From NCBI GenBank assembly GCA_011037195.1, contig JAAEAF010002366.1, forward strand, positions 1 to 64,000: DNA of 64,000 bases, in the 5' to 3' direction. The DNA is from Triatoma infestans. Lineage: Eukaryota > Arthropoda > Insecta > Hemiptera > Reduviidae. The position numbers and the translations under genes were made by a program. Positions 1 to 11,399 of this stretch are shown in pieces; position 1 is the first letter of the stretch; the number at the start of each line of letters is the position of its first letter. The notes beneath the pieces are model-generated. The model was not told the DNA's origin, did not search any database, and saw only the letters and a list, made by a program, of their open reading frames with translations.

Positions 1-160
1 TTTTGAGAACATCGCAAAAAAGTAAAAAATCTAACTAGTAAAGTGATACTTCCGGTTGAGGAATTTTGACAGATAACGTAGTGTCAGATCCCACGGTGGT
101 ACCTAAACGGAATATCAAGTTTCAACTTTCTACGGTTTTTCGTTTTTGAGCTATGCTGTT

Positions 161-194
<34 letters not shown>

Positions 195-328
195 TCACAG
201 ACCATTTGCTAAAAACCACTTTTTTGGACTAAGGGGACCTCAAAACGGATATTTCCGCTGAAAACTCGATACGAAAATTTGACACGATTACAATACTTTC
301 TCTTACTAGGAGTAAGAGAAAGTAAAAA
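1..328 (-). repeat. Hairpin-ended dispersed repeat, copy 1 (cut by window start)
   Basis: This is the first copy of a repeat family seen more than a dozen times in the window. Read on the minus strand it begins with a hairpin (ACTTTCTCTTACT, short loop, AGTAAGAGAAAGT, about 296-325), then a segment containing GGTCCCCTTAGTCC and AAAAGTGGTTTTTAGCAAATGGTCTG, then a CA/GT microsatellite (about 164-193), then a segment with CCGGAAGTATCACTTTACT. It has no coding potential. The class is not recognised; terminal hairpins plus an internal GT run are the diagnostic signs. Confidence 0.75.
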
Positions 329-599
329 AAACTACCAATTTAGACTGTAAAACATTATGAATTCTTGATATCGTATTTTTCCTTCTCGAAATAATTCGAC
401 CTAAACAGGTCTCTTTTAGCCTGCAAAAATGATAAATATTTATGTATTATATTTTCAAATGATTGCTTATGGGAGGCCTGATATGAAGCAACTACCCAAA
501 AATTATATAAAATAATGTTGTAATTTGAACAACTGTTCAACACTTGGGGATGGTACATCACAGGTTAAACTGTAGTTTTAAGAAATTCAAACAAGAAAT

Positions 600-645
600 T
601 ATTACCCTGAAGAAGCCAATAAATTTGCCGAAACGTCGGTGAAAA
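600..645 (+). ncRNA. Hammerhead-like motif of Penelope type
   Basis: The plus strand reads CCTGAAGAAGCC, an AT-rich loop, then GCCGAAACGTCGG. A CTGAAGA box, a short G/C helix and a GAAAC box is the degenerate hammerhead-ribozyme pattern known from the terminal repeats of Penelope-like elements. The CUGAUGA box is altered, so activity is doubtful. No adjoining Penelope ORF is visible, so this is probably a solo terminal fragment. Confidence 0.45.
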
Positions 646-660
646 TGTAAAAAAGTTTTT

Positions 661-2390
661 TTTATGACCGAACCTCAACATCTAGTTCATAACATTGAAT
701 ATATTGGTCGTAGCGAACACCATAATATAAAATAATATATAAACATTACGACTCTTTATTCATTGTTAAAAGAATTTTTACAAACAGATGATGGATTACG
801 TACTTAGATCGAAACGTCTCGGGCAGGAATTAAAACAAGATCAAGAATTGAGAATTTGTACTCAACGTGCAAATCCTCAACAGAATAATTCAATAAGTCA
901 CTAAATAATTCGATATACACTGCTGACGAATGAACTAAAAATCTCATGGATCGTTTTAAATGTCCGTTATTATTATCATTCCTTTTTCAAGTTTAAATAA
1001 GTTAATCTTATATTAATAATATTGATTGAAATAAAGTAAATTTAAATTTCAAGATAATGTTTTGCATAAAACAAAAGTAGGTAGTTTCAATCATTAATTT
1101 TTTAATAAACATAAGAATACTATAATCGATTGTTTTAACTTAACCTATACAAAAAACTGCTATTTCACTTAATTTAATACGTTATTTTAAGAAGAAGTCT
1201 AATGGGCATTGAGTAAAATAGTAAGAGAAAATTGACTCATGAAATAGATTATACACAAAACTCATTGAAAGAAAAACATCTTTAAAAACTTACGAGTTAT
1301 AAAGGCTATCAGTAGACATAGTTACCAATAAAGCGGTGTAGATCGCACATTCCTTACAAAACAAATATTAGTGATAGAATTTTGAATATCAAATTGTGTA
1401 TAACAGATTATTTTATAAAATTCTTTAGTGTAAAGTAAAGAACACAAGAAAAACTTACTTATAAATAATTAATAAATTCTTGATTATTATCCTTGGCAAT
1501 TAATAGCTATTTTTAACTAATGCTTTTTAATAACCTTCCAATGTAGTGAGCCCGCCATATGAGTAGACCTTTATTTAACCAAAAAGACTAGTTGCCAACT
1601 TAACTTTTTTTTTATTTGTGCACAAACAGTTCTTTAAAGAGGGAACTTATTCTTTTGATAAAACAAATTAACTATCAATGGTTATATTGTATTACATTAG
1701 TAATTAAGTTGAAGTTTTCATTTTGCATAACTGAAACTTTTATGAATGAATATGTATTCATTGATAATGGAATGAAATTTGCAAATTAAAACAACTGAAA
1801 TTACTTTTATATCATTGCAATCAATCAACTTATTTATATATATTATTGTATCATTTAGAGAGACTTTAGAAACTTGAGATTATAAATACTTGAGGAATTA
1901 CGTCTTGTTCACTTTATTTAGCTAATAAATATTTGGAGTGAAAAAATGAATGAGTAGTTAAAAATTAAGAAAAATTTAAATCGATAACAAATTAAGTAGC
2001 AAATTTAGGGAAACTATTGTGAGTAATCGGTGTTCTTTCTGTTATATGTTCCTCAACATTCAGGTGACAAATTTATCACAACTCATTTAATTACCTAAGT
2101 ATTGGAACTGTATAATGTAATAAAATATAATACAAAATGGTAATTGAAGAAAGAATAACGTCAGTGCTCTCCTAGGTTTTTTTTTGATACATCGCTTTAA
2201 TCCACATGTACATACCTACCTCTTTAAACTATGTTTTCATGTTCAGGAGTCCTCAAAACTAGATGTATTAGATAGGCGGAATGAAAGTGCTGAAGGAATT
2301 AAATTATTACCTAAATGAATAAGCTTAAGAAGCCATAATTTGTAGGTTTTTAGAGTAGTTTTAATGTTACTCCAGATATACCCTGCTCCA
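661..2390. other. AT-rich stretch without recognisable gene
   Basis: Strongly AT-rich sequence with short A and T runs. I see no exon with convincing splice borders, no RNA gene and no transposon coding remnant. By position it is probably upstream intron of the UTP4-like gene whose next exon begins at 3288. Confidence 0.5.
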
Positions 2391-2399
2391 ACATCTGGT

Positions 2400-3170
2400 A
2401 GATATCCAGTTTCTCAACCTTCTTTGAATGATATTATCGCAGCCTCCGTCAGGAGGTGTATTGCATTACTCCATCTCACATAGAAGCTGCAAGCATAGCA
2501 CGGCAACTTATTTGCGACATCTAAACGGTTGTTAGCTCCGCTTATTGCCAAAGCTTTCTCTCCACCCACAGGTTTAGACCTGAAAACAAAACTAGTTGTT
2601 AAGCTCTACTATCGCTTTCTGCACCCAGATTATTCACTTGCATCCCTGGATCTGCAGTCAAGACTCCTAAGGAGCCTATTTTTGCCCAGACTGATATACG
2701 GCTTAGTTCTTGCTGGGTTCTTCTGAGAATGGCTCTCTCGACTTCCTCTTCTTTCGGAACTCTTCTCGGACAGATCAGTTACTTATCCCACAATAGGGTT
2801 TTGGCCACATAAAAAGTGTTTTATTATGCCTTCTGAACTAAGATATCGGCTATCTCGTTAGCTTCTACGCCAGCGAGCTTTGGATCCCAGAGAATAGTAA
2901 CTTTATTATTTCTTCGGGTTTCCAGGTCGTTAGTTTGCCAAGAAATTTCCATTACATTTTCGAATTAATGACGTATGATTCAGTGCTTTAATGGTGGCTT
3001 AGCTGTTGGTAAGGATCAGAATCTTTTAAATCTGTTATTTCCTGTCAAGATTGAACTGGACACATCTTCCAATTGCTTGAATTTCTGCCTGGAAGATACT
3101 GGGAAATTTGCCGATACACTCCAACCCCAGCCCCCTAAGTGTTCATACATATTTTCATTCCTGGAACGGA
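2400..3170 (-). pseudogene. Non-LTR retrotransposon RNase H relic
   Basis: The minus strand encodes pieces of an RNase H domain as found downstream of the reverse transcriptase in I/R1/Jockey-like elements. Around 3120-3000 a frame reads FPSIFQAEIQAIGRCVQF and then ILTNS followed by ATIKALN (compare the usual DSQAALKAL). Around 2915-2840 a frame reads VTILWDPKLAGVEANEIAD, the decayed WVPGHSGVEGNEIAD motif. Stops and frameshifts separate the pieces. The part at 2529-2726 has a plus-strand frame with GLDLKTKLVVKLYYRF that faintly resembles an RT C-terminal region, and may be a second fragment or chance. A related remnant lies at 18307-18790. Non-functional. Confidence 0.55.
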
Positions 3171-3287
3171 TTTAATATTTGATTTCATTTTCTTCTCTTT
3201 GAAATTCTAGTTTATTCTTGCATTTTTCGTTTTTAAAATCATACTTTCTCTTTGCTTAAACATTGAAATTGTATGTTTCTTTTACAG

Positions 3288-3470
3288 ATATTTGAATATT
3301 CATTAGAAAGTATGAAATACACTGAATTCTGTACACAACTTCAAAATCATTATCCAAAAGAATGGTTATCAAGAAATTTTGCTGTACACAGTATTGCATT
3401 CGATTCTAAAAATCCAGACATAATTATACTAAACGATGATTCAGCTGTTCTTGTGATTAATAAACAAGCG
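3288..3470 (+). CDS. UTP4: UTP4/cirhin-like protein, antepenultimate coding exon
   Basis: UTP4 (cirhin) is a nucleolar WD-repeat protein of the t-UTP subcomplex of the small-subunit processome, needed for early 18S pre-rRNA processing. This 61-codon exon sits between a polypyrimidine/AG acceptor (TTTCTTTTACAG) and a GTAAGT donor. It encodes KYTEFCTQLQNHYPKEWLSR and, later, FDSKNPDIIILNDDSAVLVI, which match the C-terminal part of cirhin (a Q-L-x(n)-W-L segment, then a F-x-P/S-K-x-P-x-x-I-I-L-x-D strand) after the last WD repeats. Both borders are phase 0, as are those of the next two exons. Earlier exons with most of the WD repeats must lie left of the window. The ATG at 3273 is only the acceptor region read through. 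Family assignment is from remembered similarity, not from a search. Confidence 0.8.
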
Positions 3471-4229
3471 GTAAGTATAACTATTATTTTTTTGGTATTT
3501 TTCAGATTTTTATCTATGTACTTTTTTGTAAGAGTGTAATCAGAACATCATCCACTGATCACATAACATTTCGGTTATAGTACTATGCAGATTTTAACAT
3601 ATCATTATTATTTATTCCTACATCTAAGCGATTAGCATTTTAGAATATTATTTTTTTGAAATTAGTCATTAGTTTTTTGAAGGTTATGTTTTGACACATA
3701 ATACAATAAAGCTTTTGCATATTGTACGTATGTAATGACATTGACTTCACATAAATAAAAAAAAAAAACAAAAAAAAAACAGACAAGGCTATTGAAACAT
3801 GAATTTTAATTTTACGAATTTTCTCTGTTAATTCTTTTCTACAAGAAAAATTCTTTGAAGTATGGAGTGGACTGAGTCACTTAGGACACTTCTTTAGTGA
3901 TCTTGGTGTATCCCAGTCCTAATTATAGTAATAATAATACGAGTGACATACTAAAGTCCTGAACACTAGTAACTCCTGATGTACTAAATTAGTAGTTGCG
4001 TGCAACTTTTTAGATACCTATAGAAAGCAAATCTGGGGTTACGGGAAATTATGCTAGATTTCTTGTATATTTGCAGAAACCTGGTAAATTAATTTCCCTC
4101 GCCTGGTAATGCTAAGTAATAACAAGTATATCATTGAATTATGCAGTTACTTTCATTATATAATGGCACTAGATTACGCAATCTTAGAAATTTTATATCT
4201 ATATTTAATATTTAATAGGGTGTCAACTA

Positions 4230-4660
4230 CTAAAAAGATTGAGAATCTCGCAGAATTGAAAGATTGACGTATTCGCAGGGAACAAGCCCTTCAAAATTCT
4301 CAGAGTCTGGATACCTAGGCATTCAGGCCAGTGAGGCGGATCGCCTTACCCGAGAGGGATCCATAGGAACCCTTAGACATTGAAAGATGCTTCATGATGA
4401 GTGCAGCTATCAAAAGCATGGGCACGAATGGATCACATTGTGATCAGGGGGGTGAAGTTGTTCGCGTCTGAGAGTGCTCTCACGTGCCCCCTGGATATCC
4501 AACTAAACGGACAATATCAGTCGCCAGCGCAGCGTTTTCATACTGGGCCGCGCGACCTAGAATGGCTGAATAGCCGAAGTCATGGCATAGGAAAAACAAA
4601 AAAAAATACAATAGATCACAAGAATGATGGGTGAAAACTCTAGATCAGAGGGAGTTGAAA
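4230..4660 (+). pseudogene. Non-LTR RNase H / tail relic
   Basis: A plus-strand frame reads RVWIPRHSG, immediately followed in a shifted frame by EADRLTREGS. Together they correspond to the RNase H C-terminal motif WxPGHSGxxGNExADRL of non-LTR retrotransposons. A frame of about 77 codons follows (4401-4634) without clear similarity. The segment 4446-4500 (GGGGGTGAAGTTGTTCGCG, then a cytosine-rich part) recurs at 62437-62497. Frameshifts and stops make it non-functional. Confidence 0.5.
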
Positions 4661-6300
4661 GTGTTTATTGATGCCCAGGTTTATTAAAGAATTATTCGGC
4701 CTTATTATTAATTAATTACATTTTAGATAATTTTAGAGTAGCCTTATTAATTTACATTTTAGAAATAGAACTAAAAATGGTATTTTATTAATATTTGTTG
4801 AAATCTTTTGCCCAATTCTTTGTTATTTCTTCTTCAAAATCAACATCCGTTAATAGGCTTTCTAGCATTTTACTTTACCAAGTTTTTGTTATGTCATCAC
4901 TGTCAAATTTTACTCGTATTTTTTAAATTTTTTTCTGACAAATTAAATACTTTTAAATGTGAAAGCCATAAAAGTAAATGAACCAATTACATTTCTAGAA
5001 ACAATTACACTTCCGACTCTTTTATCGATATGTCTGATCCCTTCATCAAGTACAGCATTGTTACTCTTTAATGGTACTTATAGCAGTAGGCAACCATAAT
5101 CTCTCAATACTTGTTCATAGTTACTACGAAACATGTGCCCAATTACAGAGCTTTTGTTAAGTTCTTCTTTAAATAGGCCAAGATTTCTAATTTATTTGAG
5201 GAGGAAAGAGAATCAATATGTCTTTATCTTCAGAGATCTTTTATTCCAAAATTATGCTACTTTATACCGCATAGCTTGGGCAATTGATATCTACTCGTTA
5301 TTTATGTGGTCGAATTTAAAATATCTACTACTAAAATAATACTATTAAGATGTGACTTATTTCCATCTAAATTAATTTTCTAAAGGATAAGTTTGGTGGA
5401 ATAAGAAATAGAAGGCAATTCGCAAATATATAATGAATTCCTAATAATTCCTTAATAAAAGTTTGGATAAAGTATGAATAAAATTTTTTATATGAACTTT
5501 CAGATTAAAGTGAAGAGGAAATTCATCACTGTATTTCCTTTATCTTTCCCACTCGTATGATCTTTTATCCCTCTAGACTCTTGACCACTAGATTCAAGAG
5601 ATTAATTATTTTTATATATTTTAACTATGTATTTTATTTAATAAAAACAAGCCATTATTCATAGTTTTGCTGGAAAGCTGCGATCTTTAAATTGAACATT
5701 AACAAAGCACAAATTGGATTGGTGATTCATATTTTTAGGTTTCCGCATGCTGTCTAAATAGCACAGCTATCTAAGAAGTTTTGTTTACTTTGTTTTTAAA
5801 TTATGTAACTTACCAAGATATTTGTAGTATTTGTTTTTAAATTCAGCAATCATAAAGTGTGTTTTAGATTCACTTAATGCTGTAAAGGGAGGAAGAAATT
5901 GAGTTCATGAAATTCATGTTTTGAGGCTCCTTGAATGCAAAAAAAGATGTTTTTGGCGAATGATCTGATGTTTTATTTTCCTAAAACAAAATAACTAAAA
6001 AACGAAAACTCACTGGAGCTGAAACTTAATATAATTTTTGGATCCCAAAAGAATCTTTTGGCGTGGCAGTTTCAGTTGAAACCCTAAAATCCTAATTAGT
6101 GGGATTAAAATGTTTTTATTTTTTTTTTTAAGTTCCCGCGATTTCATGTATTTATTTTGGTTTACTAACTAAACATATTTTGGCATACCACTTTTATTTG
6201 AAACATTTGCTGAGGTAGTTTAGGGGAGGAGGAATTCGCCGCTTTAATGTTAGGATTCCATCTGAATTTGTACTGTTCCTCCTGCTCTATAATATTTAAG
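4661..6300. other. Intronic AT-rich sequence, nothing recognised
   Basis: No coding remnant, splice-bounded exon or RNA gene was recognised here. The short open frames (for example 5133-5339) have low-complexity composition and no family features. Simple T and A runs are common. Confidence 0.5.
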
Positions 6301-6307
6301 CATTAAT

Positions 6308-6535
6308 AATTTTTTTTTTTATTGTCTGTTGGGAGGGCCCAAGCAATTTGCCCCTCTGGGCTCATATAGCTACCCCTAAGATCGGAGCCTTCTCAATGCA
6401 CTGCCGGCCTCCGAGCAATGTTCTCTTGTTACAGAAGATCCCATCACCGGACAGTGAACTGTAAGAGGCTCCTTGAAAGAAAAAACCTAAGGGCAGCAAC
6501 TGGACTCTACCACCACTGAGCTAATCCCTTCTCTT
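6308..6535 (-). mobile_element. 5'-truncated 3' end of a non-LTR retrotransposon
   Basis: On the minus strand this GC-richer block ends in an A-run (T-run at about 6309-6320), as the 3' end of a non-LTR insertion would. The part at 6330-6380 (GGGAGGGCCCAAGCAATTTG, then CTGGGCTCATATAGCTACCCC) resembles 62497-62560 next to the coding non-LTR element at the right edge, suggesting a shared 3' untranslated region. No coding part is left. Confidence 0.45.
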
Positions 6536-7119
6536 TACTAAATGTATTGTGACAAAAAAATTAAAATGGGGAATACTTGATAGCGAAGTCCAGAGCTAAA
6601 AAATTTAAGGGGAACCATGGTAATAAAAATGACCGTCTTGTTGTAAACCTCGGTCTTTCATGGGCTGTTGTACAGAAGGTCCAAACGTTTAGTAAAAATT
6701 ATAAGTTTGAAGACAAATTCATCAGAATCGAAAGACTGTTTCACACAATTTTTTTTTAAAGCAGTTTTGTTCTCATAGTGAATTTGCTTTTATCATTACA
6801 AAAATAATCGTCCAAGACGTGGTATTGAACTTAATATATTGAATGATCCTGAAAAAAAAATGAGCTATTTTTGCTAGCAACCTACAGCTAAAAAAGTTAC
6901 TAGATTCGAGAACATTTTTTTCTTTTTCTACCATTTGTAAGAGGATGTTGCAGTCCAGTCTTATTTTCATAATTGAATTTCAACCAATAATACAAGTATC
7001 GAAATCTCTTAAACGGAAAAAAAAGTTTTTAGTAAATGGTGTGAATGTGGTATGTGTATATGAACAAAATATCTCAAAAACGAAAAATCGATGAAGTAGT
7101 TTAAACTTTCTATCACCAT

Positions 7120-7372
7120 AGTTGTTGTGGTTGGTTCTGCAGAGCTGGAAAGCATCAGAGATATTTTCCGTGGTAGCCTGCTTCTTTTTGTGGTCATCGA
7201 TCGGTTTCGGGCGTTCGCCCATCATCTATCAAATAAATTTGTTCTGTGCAAGTCTGTGTTATCACACTGTTTTGACAAAAACATCCTGATGACGGGCGAA
7301 CGCCCGAAACCGGTGGATGACCACGAAAAGAGACAGCTATCGTGGAAAATATATCTGATGATTATGTCTTTC
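7120..7372. repeat. Inverted pair of Penelope-type hammerhead-like repeats
   Basis: Two halves of the same roughly 110-bp unit face each other. The left half starts TTGTGGTTGGTTCTGCAGAG and contains GGTTTC-GGGCGTTCGCCC (7209-7220). The right half has the complementary CCTGATGAC-GGGCGAACGCCC (7294-7305) followed by GAAACC. Read outward, the unit gives CTGATGA, a GGGC/GCCC helix closed by a GAAC loop, and GAAAC, a near-canonical hammerhead core. The same unit ends the Penelope-like 3' region at 23155-23310. The open frames over this block are shadows of the palindrome. Confidence 0.7.
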
Positions 7373-7429
7373 ATATTCGGTTCCAATTTGCGGTCAGAAT
7401 CCGTCATCCTGAAATGCAACTAATAATAA

Positions 7430-9190
7430 TAATAATTGTATCGCTATAAATAAACTTTAAACGCTGTGAGACTTGGCTTTTTCCAAGGTTTTTTTTCAGA
7501 GTAAGTTAAAGTGATTACTAAGCGGGTCCCTCATGTCCAAGTTTTCACGCAATTTATGTGGGGAAACTTATAAGAATTTTCTCTTTCCGCCAACCTAGTC
7601 GCATCTAGTCTGCAATGTTATGCAAACATTATCATGCTTTTGTCCCTCTAATTCATTGTAAACGTTTTGAACGCATTTGATAAATTCATGGATTGTGTTT
7701 GTAGAATAATCTTTGCATTTTTTTCAGCATTTGAAGAAATATCCGCACATATCTTATCTTTACTATTTTTTAGCTGTATGCCAAATTCTAGACACACTTA
7801 AAGGAGTTACTTTAAAATCGTAGCGGCACCGTACCATGTTGCGTTGGCTTTTTCTTGTGATGTAACAAATTTTGTAATATACCATTACGCTGCCAACTGT
7901 ATGCTACTTCGATTTAGAACTTCTTTGCAATGCAACATAATTTTCGTTAAGACCACGCCATTTCGTAACAACAGTGGGTGCCAACTTATTCTACACAAAA
8001 TACATAGTTTAATTATTTTCAATTATTTCAACAAATGCCCACTTGTAGTTTACCTGCGATCCACATTAGAATTTCAATTGGGGAAATTTTCTCTCTTGTT
8101 TTGTTTTAATACTTTTTTGTGTGTCTTTTTTAAGTAATATATTGGTTACATATTACCCCAAGCATATAATAGACTTTATAACTTTTACATTATGCGCTAT
8201 TAAATTTTTATTTTATTTTATTTTTATGGAAGGGAAAAAAATTAAGTTGGTAATAATATGGCCAATATTGATGCTATTATAGGTGATAGAGTCTAAGATG
8301 TTCACTATCTAAGTACCTTCCTACACTTACTTTGCTCTAGATGTTTACTTTAAGAACAGTTCCACTCTATTTTGTGTCGTATCTCTCTCATTGTCTATAT
8401 TGACGCCTCCCTTTCTAACACTTGCTATAAAAGAAAGACATAGGTAAAGTGCTTGAAGTATTTGTCCATAAAAAGAAAGCACTATAAATAATAGAAATGT
8501 ACAGAAGAAGCACTTATCGTACTTACTTTCAAAGTAATATTAAAGTACCGTTATAAAAACAAGAAAAGATATTAATAGTTTAAATAAATGATCTAGTTAA
8601 AATGGTGCCATAAAAATTTTATGTAACCATTTGGTGAATATTGTGGGATATAGAAAAAACAATTTTTTTAAATATATATATTAATTTTTCTCACATAAAA
8701 TAGAATAATATCATCTATTGCCAGATGTTAATAAACTGTTGTGGTTAACGGTTTTTAACGGTAAAAATTTCAATATTAAATGCCCTCAAGACTCTCTAAA
8801 AGTGAGTGGGCTACTGGACTGGAAAACATGTGTCTGTCTTGAAGCAGTACTGAAAAGATCACCTGCCTGCTGAATGTTTATCCATGATCCCATGTAGTCC
8901 AGCCAAGAGATCCGCCACGCCGTTCCCTAATCTTTATCCCCATTAAATTAGTTGGAGGAAATAGTAATTGTTTCCTCGTAAGTATGGCCAAGATAAGAGA
9001 TTTTATTGTGCAGATAAATTCTCCACTTATTGTTGTTTGTTTGGGAACTTTTTCATTAGTGAGCAGATCCATCCAAGAGATACGTAGCATTCTATGGTGT
9101 ATACTGTAGACGATGCATCGATGACGTTTTTAAATCAAGGACTATATCCGATAAAGAAAGATCGACTAAATATAATATTTAACGTATTTT
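7430..9190. other. Intronic sequence, nothing recognised
   Basis: AT-rich DNA with chance ORFs only (for example 7844-8137, rich in N, F and C with no domain). No splice-bounded exon, RNA gene or transposon coding remnant was seen. Confidence 0.45.
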
Positions 9191-9194
9191 GTCG

Positions 9195-9325
9195 TAGCTC
9201 CCCCTCCCCCACAGACCAGTTGCTAAAAACCACTTGTTTGGATTCAGGGGACCTTAAAACGGATATTTCCGATGAAACAGAGCGATATCGAGAATTTGAC
9301 ATTAAAAGTAAGAGAAAGTAAAAAA
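9195..9325 (-). repeat. Hairpin-ended dispersed repeat, partial
   Basis: Minus-strand fragment ending at AAAAGTAAGAGAAAGTAAAA. It holds the family's GACCAGTTGCTAAAAACCAC and AGGGGACCTTAAAACGG segments. It lacks the far part of the hairpin and the CCGGAAGT half. Confidence 0.7.
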
Positions 9326-9384
9326 GTAAAAAATGTGTTTAGAAGAGTTATGCGAAATCTATGTCGTTGCATATCAAGTATCCC

Positions 9385-9495
9385 CACCTATATTTACCGG
9401 TGATATACCAGCTGATGAATTTTCCTGGAAATCTTCATGTCTGATGCGGTGTTAGTACCTAAACGAAATACTTTTGTTCACATACAAACACAAAC

Positions 9496-9527
<32 letters not shown>

Positions 9528-9635
9528 CATTCGTTGAAAACATTTTTCTCAAGGTGTTTCCAGTGAAAATCTCAATTTCGAAAATATGATAGATCGCAAT
9601 ACTGCCTCCTTATTAGGAGTGAGAGAAAGTAAAAA
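9385..9635 (-). repeat. Hairpin-ended dispersed repeat with CA/TA microsatellite
   Basis: Second, almost adjacent minus-strand copy. It includes TTCATGTCTGATGCGGTG, a CA run followed by a TA run (about 9483-9526), and the terminal hairpin TCCTTATTAGGAGTGAGAGAAAGT. The two copies with a short gap suggest a tandem or nested insertion. Confidence 0.7.
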
Positions 9636-9979
9636 TTGTTGCTTGGGTACAAATTTTCAATAGTTAAATATAAACTCTCTTCGCTGGATTAAATAATCCT
9701 AAATATTTGTCATGATTCAATCATCTTTATTTATTTATTTATTTTTTATCACCAGCTTACCTCGAATCCAATTTATATTCTAGACTTAACGCCAGCCAGT
9801 GGCACCCTCAATACTTGGTAACACCGATTTTTCTCTCTCTTGTCTACCGCATGATAGGTTTGGTTAGTTTGCAACGGTTTCCTCCATTCCCTAGTAGTGG
9901 GCCGACAGTCTTTGGTCACCCTTCAATAATCTTACACTCTCTATACCAACCAAGCAATCACTTTTTTTATCGTTTCCAA

Positions 9980-10260
9980 CCAGTAGTGTGACAAATTGGA
10001 TTGTTGTGAGGTGGGTTGGTATATGAGTTCGGGACCGTGGGGTTTACATCGGAGAGAGAGGGAGAGAAGAGATTGAGCGAGTATAGGAGAGATTCAAAGG
10101 GGGAAAAAGGGCGAAGAATTCAGCTTAGAGTGGTTAGATCGGCCAGGAAGAAGGGGTGTGTCGAGTGTGCACCGTAATGCTTTTGGGTGTGAGGGTGTTG
10201 CGGGTAGGGTAACTATCGACTTTTACCACTTCACGGGGCCTTATCTTACACTTCTTATTT
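9980..10260. other. Purine-rich, GC-higher island in the UTP4 intron
   Basis: The composition differs sharply from the surroundings: about 10050-10180 the plus strand is almost all purine (GGAGAGAGAGGGAGAGAAGAG and similar), followed by CACTTCACGGGGCCTTATC. No coding frame or known element was recognised. It could be a promoter-like fragment or the end of an unknown transposon. Confidence 0.35.
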
Positions 10261-10269
10261 CCACTATAA

Positions 10270-11060
10270 ATAGTTGTGCTCTTTATACTAAAAGGATAAA
10301 GAAAAGTGTTGGCTTATTAACTGAAGTGGAAAATTAAATTGAACTTTTTCTTTGATATTTGAAAGTTTATTGATAATTTTGGTGGTTATTTCATTAATGT
10401 TATCATGAATTATTAATCTAAAAAAAAAAAAAAGAAGAAGAAGTCGCCTTCCAAATTAAAAGATACGATAAATTTTTTTTATTGCTTTAGTTTTAGATCC
10501 GTAACAAACGATTCTCGTTTACAAAAATACAGGAAAAAAAAAAGTCTATCACCTAATTTCTGAGAACTAATCTACTATTCATCTAATGAAAATTTCTTAG
10601 CTTTAACATATTGATTACGTAATAATAAATATCAATCAGTTCCTCTATAGTAATTGAGAATCTTGGAGAGGTCATAATTTAGATTTTGATTAAAGTATTT
10701 ATCAATGAATTAGGTTCTCAGGTGTTCATACAAACATTACATGGTACAAGGTTTCCATTTCTTTGCTGTTACAGTTCTAGCCCGACAATTCACGGTTTAT
10801 AATGTGTTTATACTATCTCATGATAAATTATTAATAATGTTTTATCGGCAACTTATGGTTGTATTATAATTCTAATTTTATTTATATTTGTCTGGAATTT
10901 ATATAATTTATTTGTTTTTCTTTATATTTATATTTTTTCCAGGGTTGAATGTTGATAAGTTTCTGTAAATTAAGAGATAAGCTTTCTATTTTAACAGCAC
11001 AATCTGATAGGCATGTAATTGAGGTTACTAACCTATTCTATTGAGGTTAGTTACTGTTAA
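10270..11060. other. Intronic sequence, nothing recognised
   Basis: AT-rich DNA with an A-run and GAA repeats near 10420-10440. No gene or element was recognised. Confidence 0.45.
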
Positions 11061-11067
11061 AACGTAA

Positions 11068-11185
11068 CTTATTGCTTTCTCTTACTGCTATAAGAGGTAC
11101 AACTGCCACCATGTCAGAATTTAGAATTTGAATTTACACTGGAAATATATGTTGTTTTGAGGTTCCCTGCATCCAAAATAATTAC
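11068..11185 (+). repeat. Hairpin-ended dispersed repeat, first 110 bp
   Basis: Plus-strand start of the family: CTTTCTCTTACTGC, ATAAGAGG, then CCATGTCAGAATTT, TTTACACTGGAAATATATG and GAGGTTCCCTG. It is truncated after the CCTGCATCC segment. The ORF at 11157-11399 begins inside it and shows no recognisable domain. Confidence 0.6.
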
Positions 11186-11399
11186 AGGATCCAGAGGAAG
11201 TTGTCGATCAAAATCCTTCAACCAGAGGAAGTATCTCATTACTGAAAGCATTATTCAGTTTTTGCAATGTTCTGGAATACCAATCAGATTTGATTTACCT
11301 AGAAATATTAGAAAAAAAATCGAAGAAAGGCTTCACATACGTCACTCACCGTTAAAGAAACCAAATAGGAGTTCCAACTTGGATGAAGGAAGGGCCTAA

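Noticed and set aside
7009..7423. Overlapping ORFs on both strands at 7.0-7.4, 14.7-15.0, 22.4-22.6 and 36.4-36.7 kb as genes.
   Set aside because: All cross the GGGCGTTCGCCC units and share the same translated phrase (GERPKPVDDH and its complement). They are by-products of the repeat.
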